Assembly: GCF_003123745.1 (NCBI RefSeq)
Contig: NZ_QETB01000004.1
Coordinates: 248,001 to 312,000 of the forward strand
Reading direction: 5' to 3'
Origin: Ancrocorticia populi
Lineage (GTDB): Bacteria > Actinomycetota > Actinomycetes > Actinomycetales > Actinomycetaceae
Length of the DNA: 64,000 nucleotides
Shown here in pieces: positions 19,968 through 29,143 of the stretch. Numbering within the stretch: the first letter of the stretch is position 1; every line of letters starts with the position of its first letter. The position numbers and the translations under genes are program-made. The notes below the pieces were generated by a model, which worked only from the letters and a program-made list of their open reading frames with translations, did no database searches and was not told the DNA's origin.

Positions 19968-21620
19968 TTACTCGGCCAACCACACCGTGGTTTCACCCGG
20001 AACCTCACCCGGTTCGACTGGTTCTGAGCTCAGAACCATCGAATTCGTGTTGTAGGCAAACGGCTCGGTGCCGAAGTTGGTAACAATAGTCCACCCATTC
20101 GGGCGGCGGAAAGCCAACACGTCATCCCTGCCGGTCTCCACCCATTCGAGTTCCTCAGCCGTTTCGAGCTTCTGCCTCAGATGAAGCGCGTTGCGGTACA
20201 TCGTCAGAGAGGAGTCCAGATCGCCCTCCTCAGTTTCCACTGAGAACTTCGCGAACCAGTCGGGCTGGGGGAAGTGGGGCTGAGCTTCGTCGTCGGCCCC
20301 AAAACCGAGCGACGTACCGGAAGCCTTCCACGGAAGCGGGACGCGACAACCATCGCGGCCCGGCTCAAGGCCGTGCGTACGGAAGAACGTTGGATCTTGG
20401 CGATCCTCTGGGGTCAACTCGCTCACCTCGTGCAGGCCAAGCTCCTCACCCTGGAACAGGTAGGTAGAACCAGGAAGGCCAAGGATGAACATGGTGGCGG
20501 CCCTAGCGCGGCGGGATCCGCGCTCGCGATCCAACTCCGGCGCACCCTCCCCTCCGAACAGCCACTCCTGACCGTGCTTGATCAGAGGCTTGCCGTCGGG
20601 GCGGCGCTGGGCATCGGGTAGGCCGTACCGCGTAGGGTGGCGGACCACGTCATGGTTGGACAGAACCCACGTGCTGGAAGAGTCTGACACCTTGGACAGA
20701 TCGAGGTTGTGCGTCACGATCCTGCGGAACTGGTCCGCCTCAAAATCGGCCTCAAGGAGATCGAAGTTAAAGGACTGGCCCAAGCTGGCGGGATTGGCAT
20801 AGCGTGGAACGCGATCGGACTGCACCCAAGCTTCGGCCACAGCCATCTTAGGCGGATCGTATTCGTTGAACACCTTGCGCCATTCGGCGTAGACATCCTG
20901 AACATCGTCGCGGTCCCAGATCGGGTGAGTCCCGTCCTGAGGCAATGCGCCTAGCTCCTCCCAAGTGGGAAGCGGATCCATGGAGAGATCCTTCGTCAGC
21001 ATATGTGCCACATCGATCCGGAAGCCATCAACTCCTCGATCTGACCAGAAGCGGATAGTCTTCAGGAAATCCTCGCGAACATCCGGGTTGGCCCAGTTCA
21101 GATCGGGTTGTTCCGGGGCGAAGTTGTGGAGGTACCACTGGCCATCCGGAACCTGAGTCCATGCCGTTCCGCCAAAGTTGGACACCCAATCAGTCGGAAT
21201 CTTCTCGCTATCGCGGAAGATGTAGCGATCGCGCTCGGGGCTTCCGGGAGCGGCCTTGAGCGCGGCCTGGAACCACTCGTGGAGGTTAGAGGTGTGATTG
21301 GGGACGATATCCACGATCACCCGGATGCCCCGCTGGTGCAGGGCATCCAACATCGCATCAAAATCTTCCAGCGTCCCGAGCCGCGGATCCACGTTCCGGT
21401 AATCGGCTACGTCATATCCGCCGTCCGCAAGGGCCGAGGGATAGAACGGACTGAGCCACACGGCATCAATCCCAAGGTCCCGAAGGTAATCGGCCCGAGA
21501 GGTAATGCCGGGGATATCGCCTAGGCCATCCCCGTTCGCATCAGCGAAACTCCGGGGATAGATCTGATAGACGACGGCTTGACGCCACCAGTTTGCATCG
21601 GTGAGTGGAAGAACAGACAA
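19968..21620 (-). CDS. GH13 alpha-glucosidase (oligo-1,6-glucosidase type)
   Basis: A 550-aa cytoplasmic glycoside hydrolase of family 13. WWRQAVVYQIYPRSF at the N-terminus and the catalytic triad are visible: nucleophile Asp in DGFRIDVAH (about residue 200), acid/base Glu in VAEAWV (about 261), and transition-state Asp in LSNHDVVRH (about 320). There is no signal peptide, so it acts on imported oligosaccharides. It is the last gene of a minus-strand cluster with a CUT1 importer, 25 bases after the second permease. Substrate (maltose, isomaltose, sucrose or trehalose type) is not decided by what I can see. Confidence 0.93.
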   Translation of the reverse strand: MSVLPLTDANWWRQAVVYQIYPRSFADANGDGLGDIPGITSRADYLRDLGIDAVWLSPFYPSALADGGYDVADYRNVDPRLGTLEDFDAMLDALHQRGIRVIVDIVPNHTSNLHEWFQAALKAAPGSPERDRYIFRDSEKIPTDWVSNFGGTAWTQVPDGQWYLHNFAPEQPDLNWANPDVREDFLKTIRFWSDRGVDGFRIDVAHMLTKDLSMDPLPTWEELGALPQDGTHPIWDRDDVQDVYAEWRKVFNEYDPPKMAVAEAWVQSDRVPRYANPASLGQSFNFDLLEADFEADQFRRIVTHNLDLSKVSDSSSTWVLSNHDVVRHPTRYGLPDAQRRPDGKPLIKHGQEWLFGGEGAPELDRERGSRRARAATMFILGLPGSTYLFQGEELGLHEVSELTPEDRQDPTFFRTHGLEPGRDGCRVPLPWKASGTSLGFGADDEAQPHFPQPDWFAKFSVETEEGDLDSSLTMYRNALHLRQKLETAEELEWVETGRDDVLAFRRPNGWTIVTNFGTEPFAYNTNSMVLSSEPVEPGEVPGETTVWLAE

Positions 21621-21645
21621 CGATGTGCCCCTTTCTTTGTGTTGG

Positions 21646-22527
21646 TTATCCCTTCACAGCGCCCTGTGTCACGGACTCCATCACCCAGCGCTGCGAGAAC
21701 AGGTAGGCGACGATGGCCGGAGCCATAGCCATGAGATAGGAGGCAAAGGAAATATTGTAGTTGTTAGAGAACTGTGTTTGGAACTGATTCTGCCTAACGG
21801 GCAATGTTTGCAGGTCCGGGTCTGAAATCATCAGCGACGGCATCATGAAATCGTTCCAGGCGTACAGGAAGGCGAAGATCCCAACCGTTGCTGCCATCGG
21901 CATCAGGAGTGGGAAGATCAGCTTCCAGAACGTCTGCCACGTGGAGGCTCCATCGATTCGCGCCGCCTCCTCCAACTCCAGAGGGATCGAACGCAGGAAG
22001 GCCGTAAACAGCATCACCGAGAAAGCCATCTGGAACATGGTGGCAAGCCATATAACGCCCACAGGATTATCCAAGCTGAGCCGGCCAGTTAGCTGAATCT
22101 GCGGAAGAGCAACCACCGGGAACGGGATGAACATGACGGCCATGAGGTAGAAGAAGGTGTAACGGAAGAACCGACGATCCCAGTTCCGAATCACGGCGTA
22201 GGAGAGCATGGCGGACAGGAGAACTGTGAACAGTACCGTGCACGCTGTTACCACGAAGGAAATAGCCGCACCCTTGGGGAAATTGGTCAGGTTCCACGCC
22301 TCGACAAAGCCTTCCGTACTGAACGGATTAGGTAGCGAGAACGCATTACCATCAACCGCTTGCTTGGTTGTCTTGAACGCCATGGAGATCGTGACGTACA
22401 AGGGAATGAGGACCGCCAACGAGCACACGATCAAGGTGATAGTGGTAGGCCAACTCGACCGCTCTTTTGAGGCCTTGACCTTCTTGGGACTCTCCACGCG
22501 CTGGGTAGAAGTAGTTGGAGCAGACAT
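21646..22527 (-). CDS. Sugar ABC transporter permease (MalG type), second system
   Basis: A 293-aa permease with a charged cytoplasmic N-terminus, about six helices and the EAA loop EEAARIDGASTWQTFWKLIFP (about 20 residues). The ATG at 22527 shares its A with the upstream TGA (TGATG), so the two permeases are coupled. A GTG one codon earlier is possible. Confidence 0.94.
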   Translation of the reverse strand: MSAPTTSTQRVESPKKVKASKERSSWPTTITLIVCSLAVLIPLYVTISMAFKTTKQAVDGNAFSLPNPFSTEGFVEAWNLTNFPKGAAISFVVTACTVLFTVLLSAMLSYAVIRNWDRRFFRYTFFYLMAVMFIPFPVVALPQIQLTGRLSLDNPVGVIWLATMFQMAFSVMLFTAFLRSIPLELEEAARIDGASTWQTFWKLIFPLLMPMAATVGIFAFLYAWNDFMMPSLMISDPDLQTLPVRQNQFQTQFSNNYNISFASYLMAMAPAIVAYLFSQRWVMESVTQGAVKG

Positions 22528-23441
22528 CACAGTGAGTTCTTTCCACGATTGAGGGACAACTGAAGCAAGGCGATGAGGATGGCAACAATGAAGAAGATGG
22601 TTGCATTCGCCATCTGGTAGGCATAATCGCCGCCAAAGAAGCCCTGGATAATAGACATTGCAACAGACCGTGTTGATGTCCCCGGCCCACCGTTGGTCAA
22701 ACCAACGATGATGTCATACGCATTAATGAAGTTCTTGAATCCCAGCACGATATTGATCACCACGTACCCGAATACAAGTGGCACCGTAATCCGGGTGAGC
22801 TGTTGGAACTTGCTCGCACCGTCAATGTCCGCAGCCTCGTACACATCCCCCGGGATGGAGAGGATGCCTGCGATGTAGATCAGAAGCGTAGAAGGAATGG
22901 CCTGCCATGCTGTCACGATCACCACCGCAACCCACGCGAGGTCCGGATTCCCCAAGAAGCTCTCCGATAGCCAACCTATCCCAAGGGATTCGCCAAGGGA
23001 TGGGAGCGAATTAGAGAAAAGGAAGTTGAACACGTAGGCGATGATGATCCCGGAGATCACCATGGGGATCACGAAGACCGCTCGGAGGGCTACCTTGAAG
23101 CGAATCCGCGCGGTCAATCCCACGGCCAGCAGGAACGAAATGATGTTCACAAGGATCACCGTGACCAACGCAAAGCCCATGGTAAACAGGTAGCTCTGCA
23201 GGATTGCGGGATCGGAGAACAACACCTTGTAGTTGGACAGCCCGATGAACTCCCAATCACCCACACCGATGTAGTTGGTGAAGCTGAAGAAGATTCCCAC
23301 GACGGCCGGAAGGGTGATTCCGATTGTCAGAAGAATCAGAGTTGGAACTGTGAAGAAGTAATAGATGGGCTCTACGCGCCGGCGCTTATTCGTTACCTTC
23401 GGCTTCGGAAGGGGTGGGGTCTTAGTTAGTGGTACAGACAT
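22527..23441 (-). CDS. Sugar ABC transporter permease (MalF type), second system
   Basis: A 304-aa permease. The start at 23441 (MSVPLTKTPP) follows GGAGGAGAAAC; a longer frame from 23516 would begin inside the binding-protein gene and adds an unlikely Arg-rich leader. The EAA loop reads YEAADIDGASKFQQLTRITVP (about 20 residues). It lies 10 bases downstream of the binding-protein gene. Confidence 0.94.
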   Translation of the reverse strand: MSVPLTKTPPLPKPKVTNKRRRVEPIYYFFTVPTLILLTIGITLPAVVGIFFSFTNYIGVGDWEFIGLSNYKVLFSDPAILQSYLFTMGFALVTVILVNIISFLLAVGLTARIRFKVALRAVFVIPMVISGIIIAYVFNFLFSNSLPSLGESLGIGWLSESFLGNPDLAWVAVVIVTAWQAIPSTLLIYIAGILSIPGDVYEAADIDGASKFQQLTRITVPLVFGYVVINIVLGFKNFINAYDIIVGLTNGGPGTSTRSVAMSIIQGFFGGDYAYQMANATIFFIVAILIALLQLSLNRGKNSL

Positions 23442-23451
23442 GTTTCTCCTC

Positions 23452-24720
23452 CTATCGCCGCTCTGCGAGGCGGACCCAATCCTCGTCCATCGTCTTAAGG
23501 GACGCCGTGGGATCACTGTTAATCAACATTGACTGGTTGTAGTTGAACACCGGAATGGTCTTGGGAACCAGCACCGATGGCCCTTGGTAGAACTGCGCCT
23601 CGTTGTAGTACTTCAGGGCGCCTTGAATGCGGGGATCATCGGTCTGCTCCCCACCCGTCAGAGGATTGATACCCAATTGCGATTCGTTGTAGGCGGCAAT
23701 CACGTCAGGCTGGTATAGGAACTCAAGGAACTCTTTGGCTGCCTCGGGATTCGCGGCCTCGTTGGGAATCATAAGGGCCAGATCCACGTTCACTCGGACT
23801 TTAAGATCGGCTGGATCGTTCGTCATGGGCAGCGGGAAAGTCCCTAGGTTTAAATCCGGATCCGTCTTGGCGATCTCACTAAAGGCCCATGGCCCCTGCA
23901 TATACATGGCCGCCTCGCCATTCGCGAAAGCCGTATTGCCATCACCGTAGGAACGGTTGAGCGAATCCTGATTCGAGTATTCATCGGCAAGCAGGCGCAT
24001 TTTCTCCACCGGCTCGGCAAAATCCTTTTGGAAGGAGACTTTTGAATCCGCCCCTACATCCGTGCCCTCCGCCTCCAAATCCTCGAAGAACTGGAGAACA
24101 TCGATGGAACCGCCCACCGCATAATCAAATGGCCCCTGGCCAATCGTCCAATTGTCCGCTGATGCCCCGGTGAGGTAAATCGGAGTGATACCTTCAGCCT
24201 GCAGCGCTTCACACACCTCGATCAGTTCATCCCAGGTTTCGGGCACTTCGAGCCCGTATTCCTCGAAAATGTCCTTGTTGTAGATGATGCCTGCGGCCAT
24301 GATGGAGTATGGAATGGCGCTGGTTTGCCCTTCGCACACACCGTACTGATCTAATAGCGGCTGCAGATCGGGGTTATATTGGCTCGCAGCGTCAAGGCCC
24401 GAAAGATCTGACACCGTACAGCGCTCAACGAACCGAGATACCTCCATGTTGTAGTTCGCCATCATGAGGTCTGGCGGATTTCCGCGGACGAAGCTCGCTG
24501 ATACGGGGTCCACACCCGAAGTATCGAGCACTACCCTCACATCATCCTGAGAGGCTTCGTAATCAGCGATAACCTCCCTCATGTACGGGATGGCCTCGCG
24601 CTTGTTCAGTGTGAAACGAATTACTTGCGCACCGCTATCGCTTCCGCACCCAGCGAGCACCGATGAAGCCAGCAGCAAGCTGAGTCCGGCGGCAAGTAGG
24701 GACCTTCTTCTCCCTCTCAT
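23452..24720 (-). CDS. Sugar ABC transporter substrate-binding lipoprotein, second system
   Basis: A 422-aa family 1 binding protein with a lipobox SSVLAGCGS (Cys 25). It is the first gene of the operon binding protein - permease - permease - GH13. The divergent ROK regulator gene and a palindrome at 24765-24779 suggest local control. As in the first system, no ATPase gene is present. Confidence 0.93.
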   Translation of the reverse strand: MRGRRRSLLAAGLSLLLASSVLAGCGSDSGAQVIRFTLNKREAIPYMREVIADYEASQDDVRVVLDTSGVDPVSASFVRGNPPDLMMANYNMEVSRFVERCTVSDLSGLDAASQYNPDLQPLLDQYGVCEGQTSAIPYSIMAAGIIYNKDIFEEYGLEVPETWDELIEVCEALQAEGITPIYLTGASADNWTIGQGPFDYAVGGSIDVLQFFEDLEAEGTDVGADSKVSFQKDFAEPVEKMRLLADEYSNQDSLNRSYGDGNTAFANGEAAMYMQGPWAFSEIAKTDPDLNLGTFPLPMTNDPADLKVRVNVDLALMIPNEAANPEAAKEFLEFLYQPDVIAAYNESQLGINPLTGGEQTDDPRIQGALKYYNEAQFYQGPSVLVPKTIPVFNYNQSMLINSDPTASLKTMDEDWVRLAERR

Positions 24721-24764
24721 AACACGTCACTTTCCGTCCTTCATTAGACGTAGACACTTTATAT

Positions 24765-24779
24765 CTTGATAAAATCAAG
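24765..24779. promoter_or_regulatory. Candidate ROK-regulator operator
   Basis: CTTGAT AAA ATCAAG is a perfect 6-bp inverted repeat with 3-base spacer, flanked by ACACTT and AAGTGT, in the AT-rich part of the 206-base divergent region. It lies 45 bases before the binding-protein start codon, suited to repression of the importer operon by the adjacent ROK protein. Confidence 0.55.
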
Positions 24780-24926
24780 TGTTAAAGAGAATCTAATACC
24801 CTAGGGCAAGGCCGTCAACCCCGGCTCAAAAAGTGGTGCTACATCACATCACGCCGTCGCTCTGATCCGGCACCTCCTCGGGACCATAGTCGCGATAAGA
24901 TTGCTGCGGACAAGGGAGGTTCACGC

Positions 24927-26099
24927 ATGTCTGAGGCATCACCACTGCTGCGCGCCAGCACATCGGCCGCGCTGGACTACGCGTGGGATGCCGGGCCGTT
25001 CCTCGCGGAGGATGTCTCCCGCGCCAAGGGCCTCACAAAATCCACCGCCATCCGGGCGATAGACGCGTTGATCGATGCCGGACTAGTAATCGAGCTTCCC
25101 AACACCCTGGAAGATGGCAGCTACCGTTTCGGACGGCCAGCACGCCGCTTTGAGCTCAACGTGGATGCCGGGATACTCGTTGGAATGGATGCTGGGCGCA
25201 CCCATATCACCACACTCGCATCTGACCTCAAGGGCAAGATTCTCTCCAGTTCGCACCGCGTAATCGATCAAGATGACGCAGAGGGCCGCCGCAGCGCCAC
25301 CTCGGATACCATCGCACGTACGATCGAGTCCGCCGGCAAGGCCCCGAAAGACGTTGTGGCACTCGCCATCGGGATTCCCGCCCCCGTGTCGCACGGGGTC
25401 TCCCCCAGCCACTACGAGGGGTTCTGGGAGAACATGAATCCCGGATTCCAAGACTTTTTCGCAGCCCAGTTTCCGATTGTTCGAATTGAGAATGATGCCG
25501 GATTGGCCGCCCTTGCAGAACTCTCTCAGGGACCGGCCCGAACGCGGAACAACTTCGTGGCCATGTTAGCCGGTGATCGAATGGGAGCCGGCGTGGTTCT
25601 GGGCGGCAAGCTCGCCTACGGTGCACACGGCGGAGTGGGCGAACTTGGGATCCTCAAACATCTGCGCGGGGCTGGGGGTTCCAAGGGTCTGGTTCACCTG
25701 ACGGACAAGTGGATGAAGGAGTATCTGGCGGACGGGACCATTCCTGCGAGCCATCCGCTCGCACGGGCCGATCAACTCACACCGGACTTAGAGTTCAGCT
25801 ACGTGACGGCCAACGATCCAGCGCTCAAACCCCTTATCGACCGCGCCAGCCTGCATCTGGCCTCCGTTGGCGAGCTTCTGGCGTACATGTACGATCCTGA
25901 AATCATCGTGATCTCCGGCGGGATCGCCACGCAAATTGGTCCCATTTTGAGCCGAGCCAACGCCGAACTCCAAGCAAGATCTCACGTTCCACCGCCTACC
26001 ATCATCGCCTCGACCCTAGGCCACGACGTTGTGTCCATCGGAGCGATTGCTGCCGCACGCGAAGCTGCCCGTGCGGGGATTCTCGAGTTGCTGGCGTAG
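24927..26099 (+). CDS. ROK-family transcriptional regulator
   Basis: A 390-aa regulator with an N-terminal winged helix-turn-helix (about residues 20-70, GLTKSTAIRAIDALIDAGLV) and a C-terminal ROK sugar-kinase-like domain with GILVGMDAGRTHITT, DRMGAGVVLGG and GELG. I do not see the usual CxCGxxGCxE zinc motif; the region after GELGILKHL reads RGAGGSKGLVH. That argues for a divergent ROK branch. The gene is divergent from the GH13/importer operon, which it probably represses until a sugar binds. Confidence 0.9.
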   Translation: MSEASPLLRASTSAALDYAWDAGPFLAEDVSRAKGLTKSTAIRAIDALIDAGLVIELPNTLEDGSYRFGRPARRFELNVDAGILVGMDAGRTHITTLASDLKGKILSSSHRVIDQDDAEGRRSATSDTIARTIESAGKAPKDVVALAIGIPAPVSHGVSPSHYEGFWENMNPGFQDFFAAQFPIVRIENDAGLAALAELSQGPARTRNNFVAMLAGDRMGAGVVLGGKLAYGAHGGVGELGILKHLRGAGGSKGLVHLTDKWMKEYLADGTIPASHPLARADQLTPDLEFSYVTANDPALKPLIDRASLHLASVGELLAYMYDPEIIVISGGIATQIGPILSRANAELQARSHVPPPTIIASTLGHDVVSIGAIAAAREAARAGILELLA

Positions 26100-26100
26100 A

Positions 26101-26149
26101 TTCGTCGTCGTTCAAAAAACTGGGGCCAACCCCGAAGGGCCGGCCCCAG
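26101..26149. terminator. Dispersed motif plus bidirectional terminator after the ROK gene
   Basis: The dispersed motif (TTCGTCGTCGTTC then six A) begins two bases after the ROK stop codon. It runs into CTGGGGCC (26120-26127) pairing with GGCCCCAG (26142-26149). The hairpin lies between convergent ROK and fba genes. Confidence 0.75.
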
Positions 26150-26167
26150 AAACTAGTCTCGGAAGAC

Positions 26168-27193
26168 TTACTTCATCTTGGTGCCCACGGCGCCGAGGCG
26201 ATCGCACGCCTCAACAACGCGAGCAGCCATGCCAGCTTCGGCAGCCTTGCCCCACGCTCGAGGATCGTACGTCTTCTTGATGCCAACCTCGCCGTCAATC
26301 TTGAGGACGCCATCGTAGTTCTTGTACATCCAGTCCGCGACGGGGCGGGTGAATGCGTACTGGGTATCCGTGTCAACGTTCATCTTGATGACGCCGTTGG
26401 CAACGGCCGTGGCGATTTCCTCATCGGTGGAGCCGGAGCCGCCGTGCATCACCAGATCAAATGGGCGGTTGCCCACGCCGAACTTGGCGCCAACTTCTTC
26501 CTGAATGGTGCCGAGCAGCTCAGGACGCAGCTTCACGTGGCCGGGCTTGTAGGCTCCGTGTACGTTTCCGAAGGTCAGAGCCGTGATGTAACGGCCCTTC
26601 TCGCCCAATCCGAGGGCTTCTACCGTCTTGATTCCATCTGCGGCGGAGGTGTACAGCTTCTCGTTGATTTCGCCAACAACGCCGTCCTCTTCGCCACCAA
26701 CAGCACCAATCTCAACCTCAAGAATGGTGTTGGCCTTCTGGGAGAGCTCAAGGAGTTCCTGAGCAATCACGAGGTTCTCTTCCAGATCAATGGCAGAACC
26801 ATCCCACATGTGAGACTGGAAGAACGGAAGGCGGCCAGCCTTTACTTCCTCGGCCTCCAGCTCAAGCAGCGGGCGTACCCACGAATCAATGTTCTGCTTG
26901 GCGCAGTGATCGGTGTGCAGCGCAACGGTCACCGGGTAGTTCTTGGCGATCTCGCGGGCATATGCGGCCATGGCGAGGGATCCCGCAACACGGTCCTTAA
27001 TGGTGGAACCGGAGGCGTACTCAGCGCCACCCACGGAAATCTGAATGATGCCGTCTGACTCTGCCTCAGCAAAGCCCTGAATGGCGGCTGTGAGGGTCTG
27101 GGAGGACGTCACGTTAATTGCGGGGTAGGCGAACTTGCCTTCCTTCGCGCGGTCTAGCATCTCGTTGTAGACCTCAGGAGTTGCGATAGGCAC
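26168..27193 (-). CDS. fba: Class II fructose-bisphosphate aldolase
   Basis: A 341-aa zinc-dependent aldolase of glycolysis and gluconeogenesis. The first metal-binding region VALHTDHCAKQ lies near residue 92; the glycine-rich MHGGSGSTDEEI phosphate-binding segment lies near residue 249. An AAGGAGAG sequence precedes the ATG. It is monocistronic, with 119 bases to the upstream gene. Confidence 0.96.
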   Translation of the reverse strand: MPIATPEVYNEMLDRAKEGKFAYPAINVTSSQTLTAAIQGFAEAESDGIIQISVGGAEYASGSTIKDRVAGSLAMAAYAREIAKNYPVTVALHTDHCAKQNIDSWVRPLLELEAEEVKAGRLPFFQSHMWDGSAIDLEENLVIAQELLELSQKANTILEVEIGAVGGEEDGVVGEINEKLYTSAADGIKTVEALGLGEKGRYITALTFGNVHGAYKPGHVKLRPELLGTIQEEVGAKFGVGNRPFDLVMHGGSGSTDEEIATAVANGVIKMNVDTDTQYAFTRPVADWMYKNYDGVLKIDGEVGIKKTYDPRAWGKAAEAGMAARVVEACDRLGAVGTKMK

Positions 27194-27312
27194 AGGAACT
27201 CTCCTTCGATTTGTTCTAGGACAGACCTATTATCTCACTCGCGCACCCGCTTTGGTGCCCCTAAAGGCCCATTATTCGCATACTGAGAAAAACTACGCAG
27301 GCAATCGTGCGA

Positions 27313-27990
27313 TTATGCGGTTCGATGTTGGGCCATCCACCAATGCATCGCGATCGCGGCGGCGGCCGCCACGTTGAGTGAGCGGGTGGAACCGTACTGT
27401 TCTATGCGCACCGCCTGCTCACATACATCTTGGAGTGCTTGGGAGATACCAGTGGATTCCTGACCGAAAACAAGTAGACAGTTTTCCGGCAGCTTGGTTT
27501 CTTCAATACGAGTGGAGTTTGGCGGATTATCAATACCGACGACGACGTATCCATTCTCGCTCGCCCACTCAGCGAGGTTCTGCGGGTCTGGATGATAGTG
27601 AATATCCACGTATCGATCCGTGACCAAAGCTCCGCGCTTATTCCAGCGGTGACGGCCTACGATGTGCACGCCACCCACGTTGAAAGCATTTCCGGAACGA
27701 ACGATCGAGCCGATATTGAGATCGTGTTCGAGGTTCTCAATGGCAATGTGGAGGGCGGAGCGGGATTTAGCCAGGTCCGCCTTGATCGCGTCCACACTCC
27801 AGTAGCGATACTTATCTAGAACGTTGCGGTGATCTCCCTCAGCTAGGAGAGCCGGGTCAAGGCGGGGATCTTCGGGCCACGGCTCAGGCAGAGGGCCCAC
27901 GCCCACCACACGGCTGCCAGGCCGAGGCTGGTAGGCGGCATCGTCTCGCGTATTCTCACCGTCAGCGGTGAGGAACGTCTGCTCGCTCAC
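27313..27990 (-). CDS. TrmH/SpoU-family RNA 2'-O-methyltransferase
   Basis: A 225-aa SPOUT methyltransferase. The family motifs are NIGSIVRSGNAFNVGGVHIVG (motif 1 region, about 20 residues), LLVFGQESTGIS (motif 2) and GSTRSLNVAAAAAIAMH (motif 3, the knot). It is likely to methylate ribose in tRNA or rRNA with S-adenosylmethionine; the exact target is not clear. The start codon overlaps the LemA stop by four bases. Confidence 0.92.
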   Translation of the reverse strand: MSEQTFLTADGENTRDDAAYQPRPGSRVVGVGPLPEPWPEDPRLDPALLAEGDHRNVLDKYRYWSVDAIKADLAKSRSALHIAIENLEHDLNIGSIVRSGNAFNVGGVHIVGRHRWNKRGALVTDRYVDIHYHPDPQNLAEWASENGYVVVGIDNPPNSTRIEETKLPENCLLVFGQESTGISQALQDVCEQAVRIEQYGSTRSLNVAAAAAIAMHWWMAQHRTA

Positions 27991-28553
27991 GCGGCATCTC
28001 CCTGATCGCTGGCGAGCACCATGCGCGTGGGGTCAGCCTGGAAGTATTCGGCATGGCCGAAGTGAAAAACACTAGCCACGATGTTTGAAGGGAAGGATTC
28101 CCGCTTCGCGTTGAGATCGCGCGCATTAGCGTTGTAGAAACGGCTGGCCTCAGTGATCCGCGTGTGGATGGCTTCCAACTCGCCGCGGATGGAACCAAAG
28201 GACTGATCCGCCCAAAGGGCGGCGTTCTGCTCCGACAGCACGATCACGCGTGAAATCGCCTGAGTGAGGTGATCCTCGCGTTGGCCGCGAACTGTCATCG
28301 AGGTACCTGGTTCGGTGGCGAGCGTTCGAGCCTCGATTACCGCCTCCAAAGCCTCTGTATCTTTCGCGTGTGTTGCCACTACCTCGACAAAGCTAGAGAT
28401 CAGGCCGTAACGCGCGTTGAGCTCAAGGTCAATACGCCGCCGGCCTTCTTGGACAAGGTTTCGTAGGGTCACGAAGCTCCTATAAGTGAGCGCTACCCAT
28501 CCCGCCAGAACCGCCAGAACAACAACAATGGCTACGATTGCAGCAACCGGCAT
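27987..28553 (-). CDS. LemA family protein
   Basis: A 188-aa protein with one N-terminal membrane helix (about residues 3-22) and a helical cytoplasmic or extracytoplasmic domain. The typical LemA segments NLVQEGRRRIDLELNARYGLI and VHTRITEASRFYNANARDLN-like spacing are present, as is the FYN motif. Function is poorly defined in the family. It lies between pyrE (16-base gap) and the TrmH gene (4-base overlap). Confidence 0.88.
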   Translation of the reverse strand: MPVAAIVAIVVVLAVLAGWVALTYRSFVTLRNLVQEGRRRIDLELNARYGLISSFVEVVATHAKDTEALEAVIEARTLATEPGTSMTVRGQREDHLTQAISRVIVLSEQNAALWADQSFGSIRGELEAIHTRITEASRFYNANARDLNAKRESFPSNIVASVFHFGHAEYFQADPTRMVLASDQGDAA

Positions 28554-28569
28554 CTCTTACCTTTCGACA

Positions 28570-29139
28570 CTATTGGGGATCAAGCCCAAGATCATCAAGC
28601 CCCAGCGCCGCAAGGTAGGGCACCCCGTAGGCTTCAATCTTCTCTTTCGCGCCGGTGGCTCTATCCACGATCACGGCAACTGCCAAAACGTTAGCACCAG
28701 CCGCACGCGCGGCCTCGAGAGCCTGAATCGGTGAACCACCTGTTGTGGATGTGTCCTCGAGGACCACGACATCGCGGCCCTCAATGCTCGGCCCTTCCAC
28801 CTGACGCTTCATGCCATGATCCTTGGCGGCCTTACGCACAACAAACGCATCGATATTGAGACCACGGGATGCCGCCGCGTGCAGAATAGCCGCAGCCACC
28901 GGATCAGCTCCCATCGTCAGCCCACCAACGGCTTCGGCCACTCCGGCACCAAATCCCGCCTCCTCCAGCATGTCCAACATAACGTGGCCAATGAGGGGAC
29001 CAGCCTCATGGTGGAGGGTAGCCTGCCGCATATCAACGTAATAGGAGGAGGTGCGGCCGGAGGCAAGGGTGAACTGGCCACGCTGGATGGCCAGTTCACT
29101 GACTAGTTCGATGAGGCGCTCGCGCTGAGAATCGTTCAC
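28570..29139 (-). CDS. pyrE: Orotate phosphoribosyltransferase
   Basis: A 189-aa enzyme that joins orotate and PRPP to give OMP in pyrimidine synthesis. The PRPP-binding loop VVVLEDTSTTGGS lies near residues 121-133, and the FTLASGRTSSYYVD segment near the N-terminus is typical. No other pyr genes are in the window. It starts four bases after the large BadF/HgdB-like gene, so it is probably cotranscribed with it. Confidence 0.95.
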   Translation of the reverse strand: MNDSQRERLIELVSELAIQRGQFTLASGRTSSYYVDMRQATLHHEAGPLIGHVMLDMLEEAGFGAGVAEAVGGLTMGADPVAAAILHAAASRGLNIDAFVVRKAAKDHGMKRQVEGPSIEGRDVVVLEDTSTTGGSPIQALEAARAAGANVLAVAVIVDRATGAKEKIEAYGVPYLAALGLDDLGLDPQ

Positions 29140-29143
29140 TCCC

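Noticed and set aside
27536-27550. CGACGACGACG in the TrmH gene and CGTCGTCGTC at the end of xthA (36789-36799) as further motif copies
   Set aside because: Both lack the A/T-run at the required place, so I did not count them.
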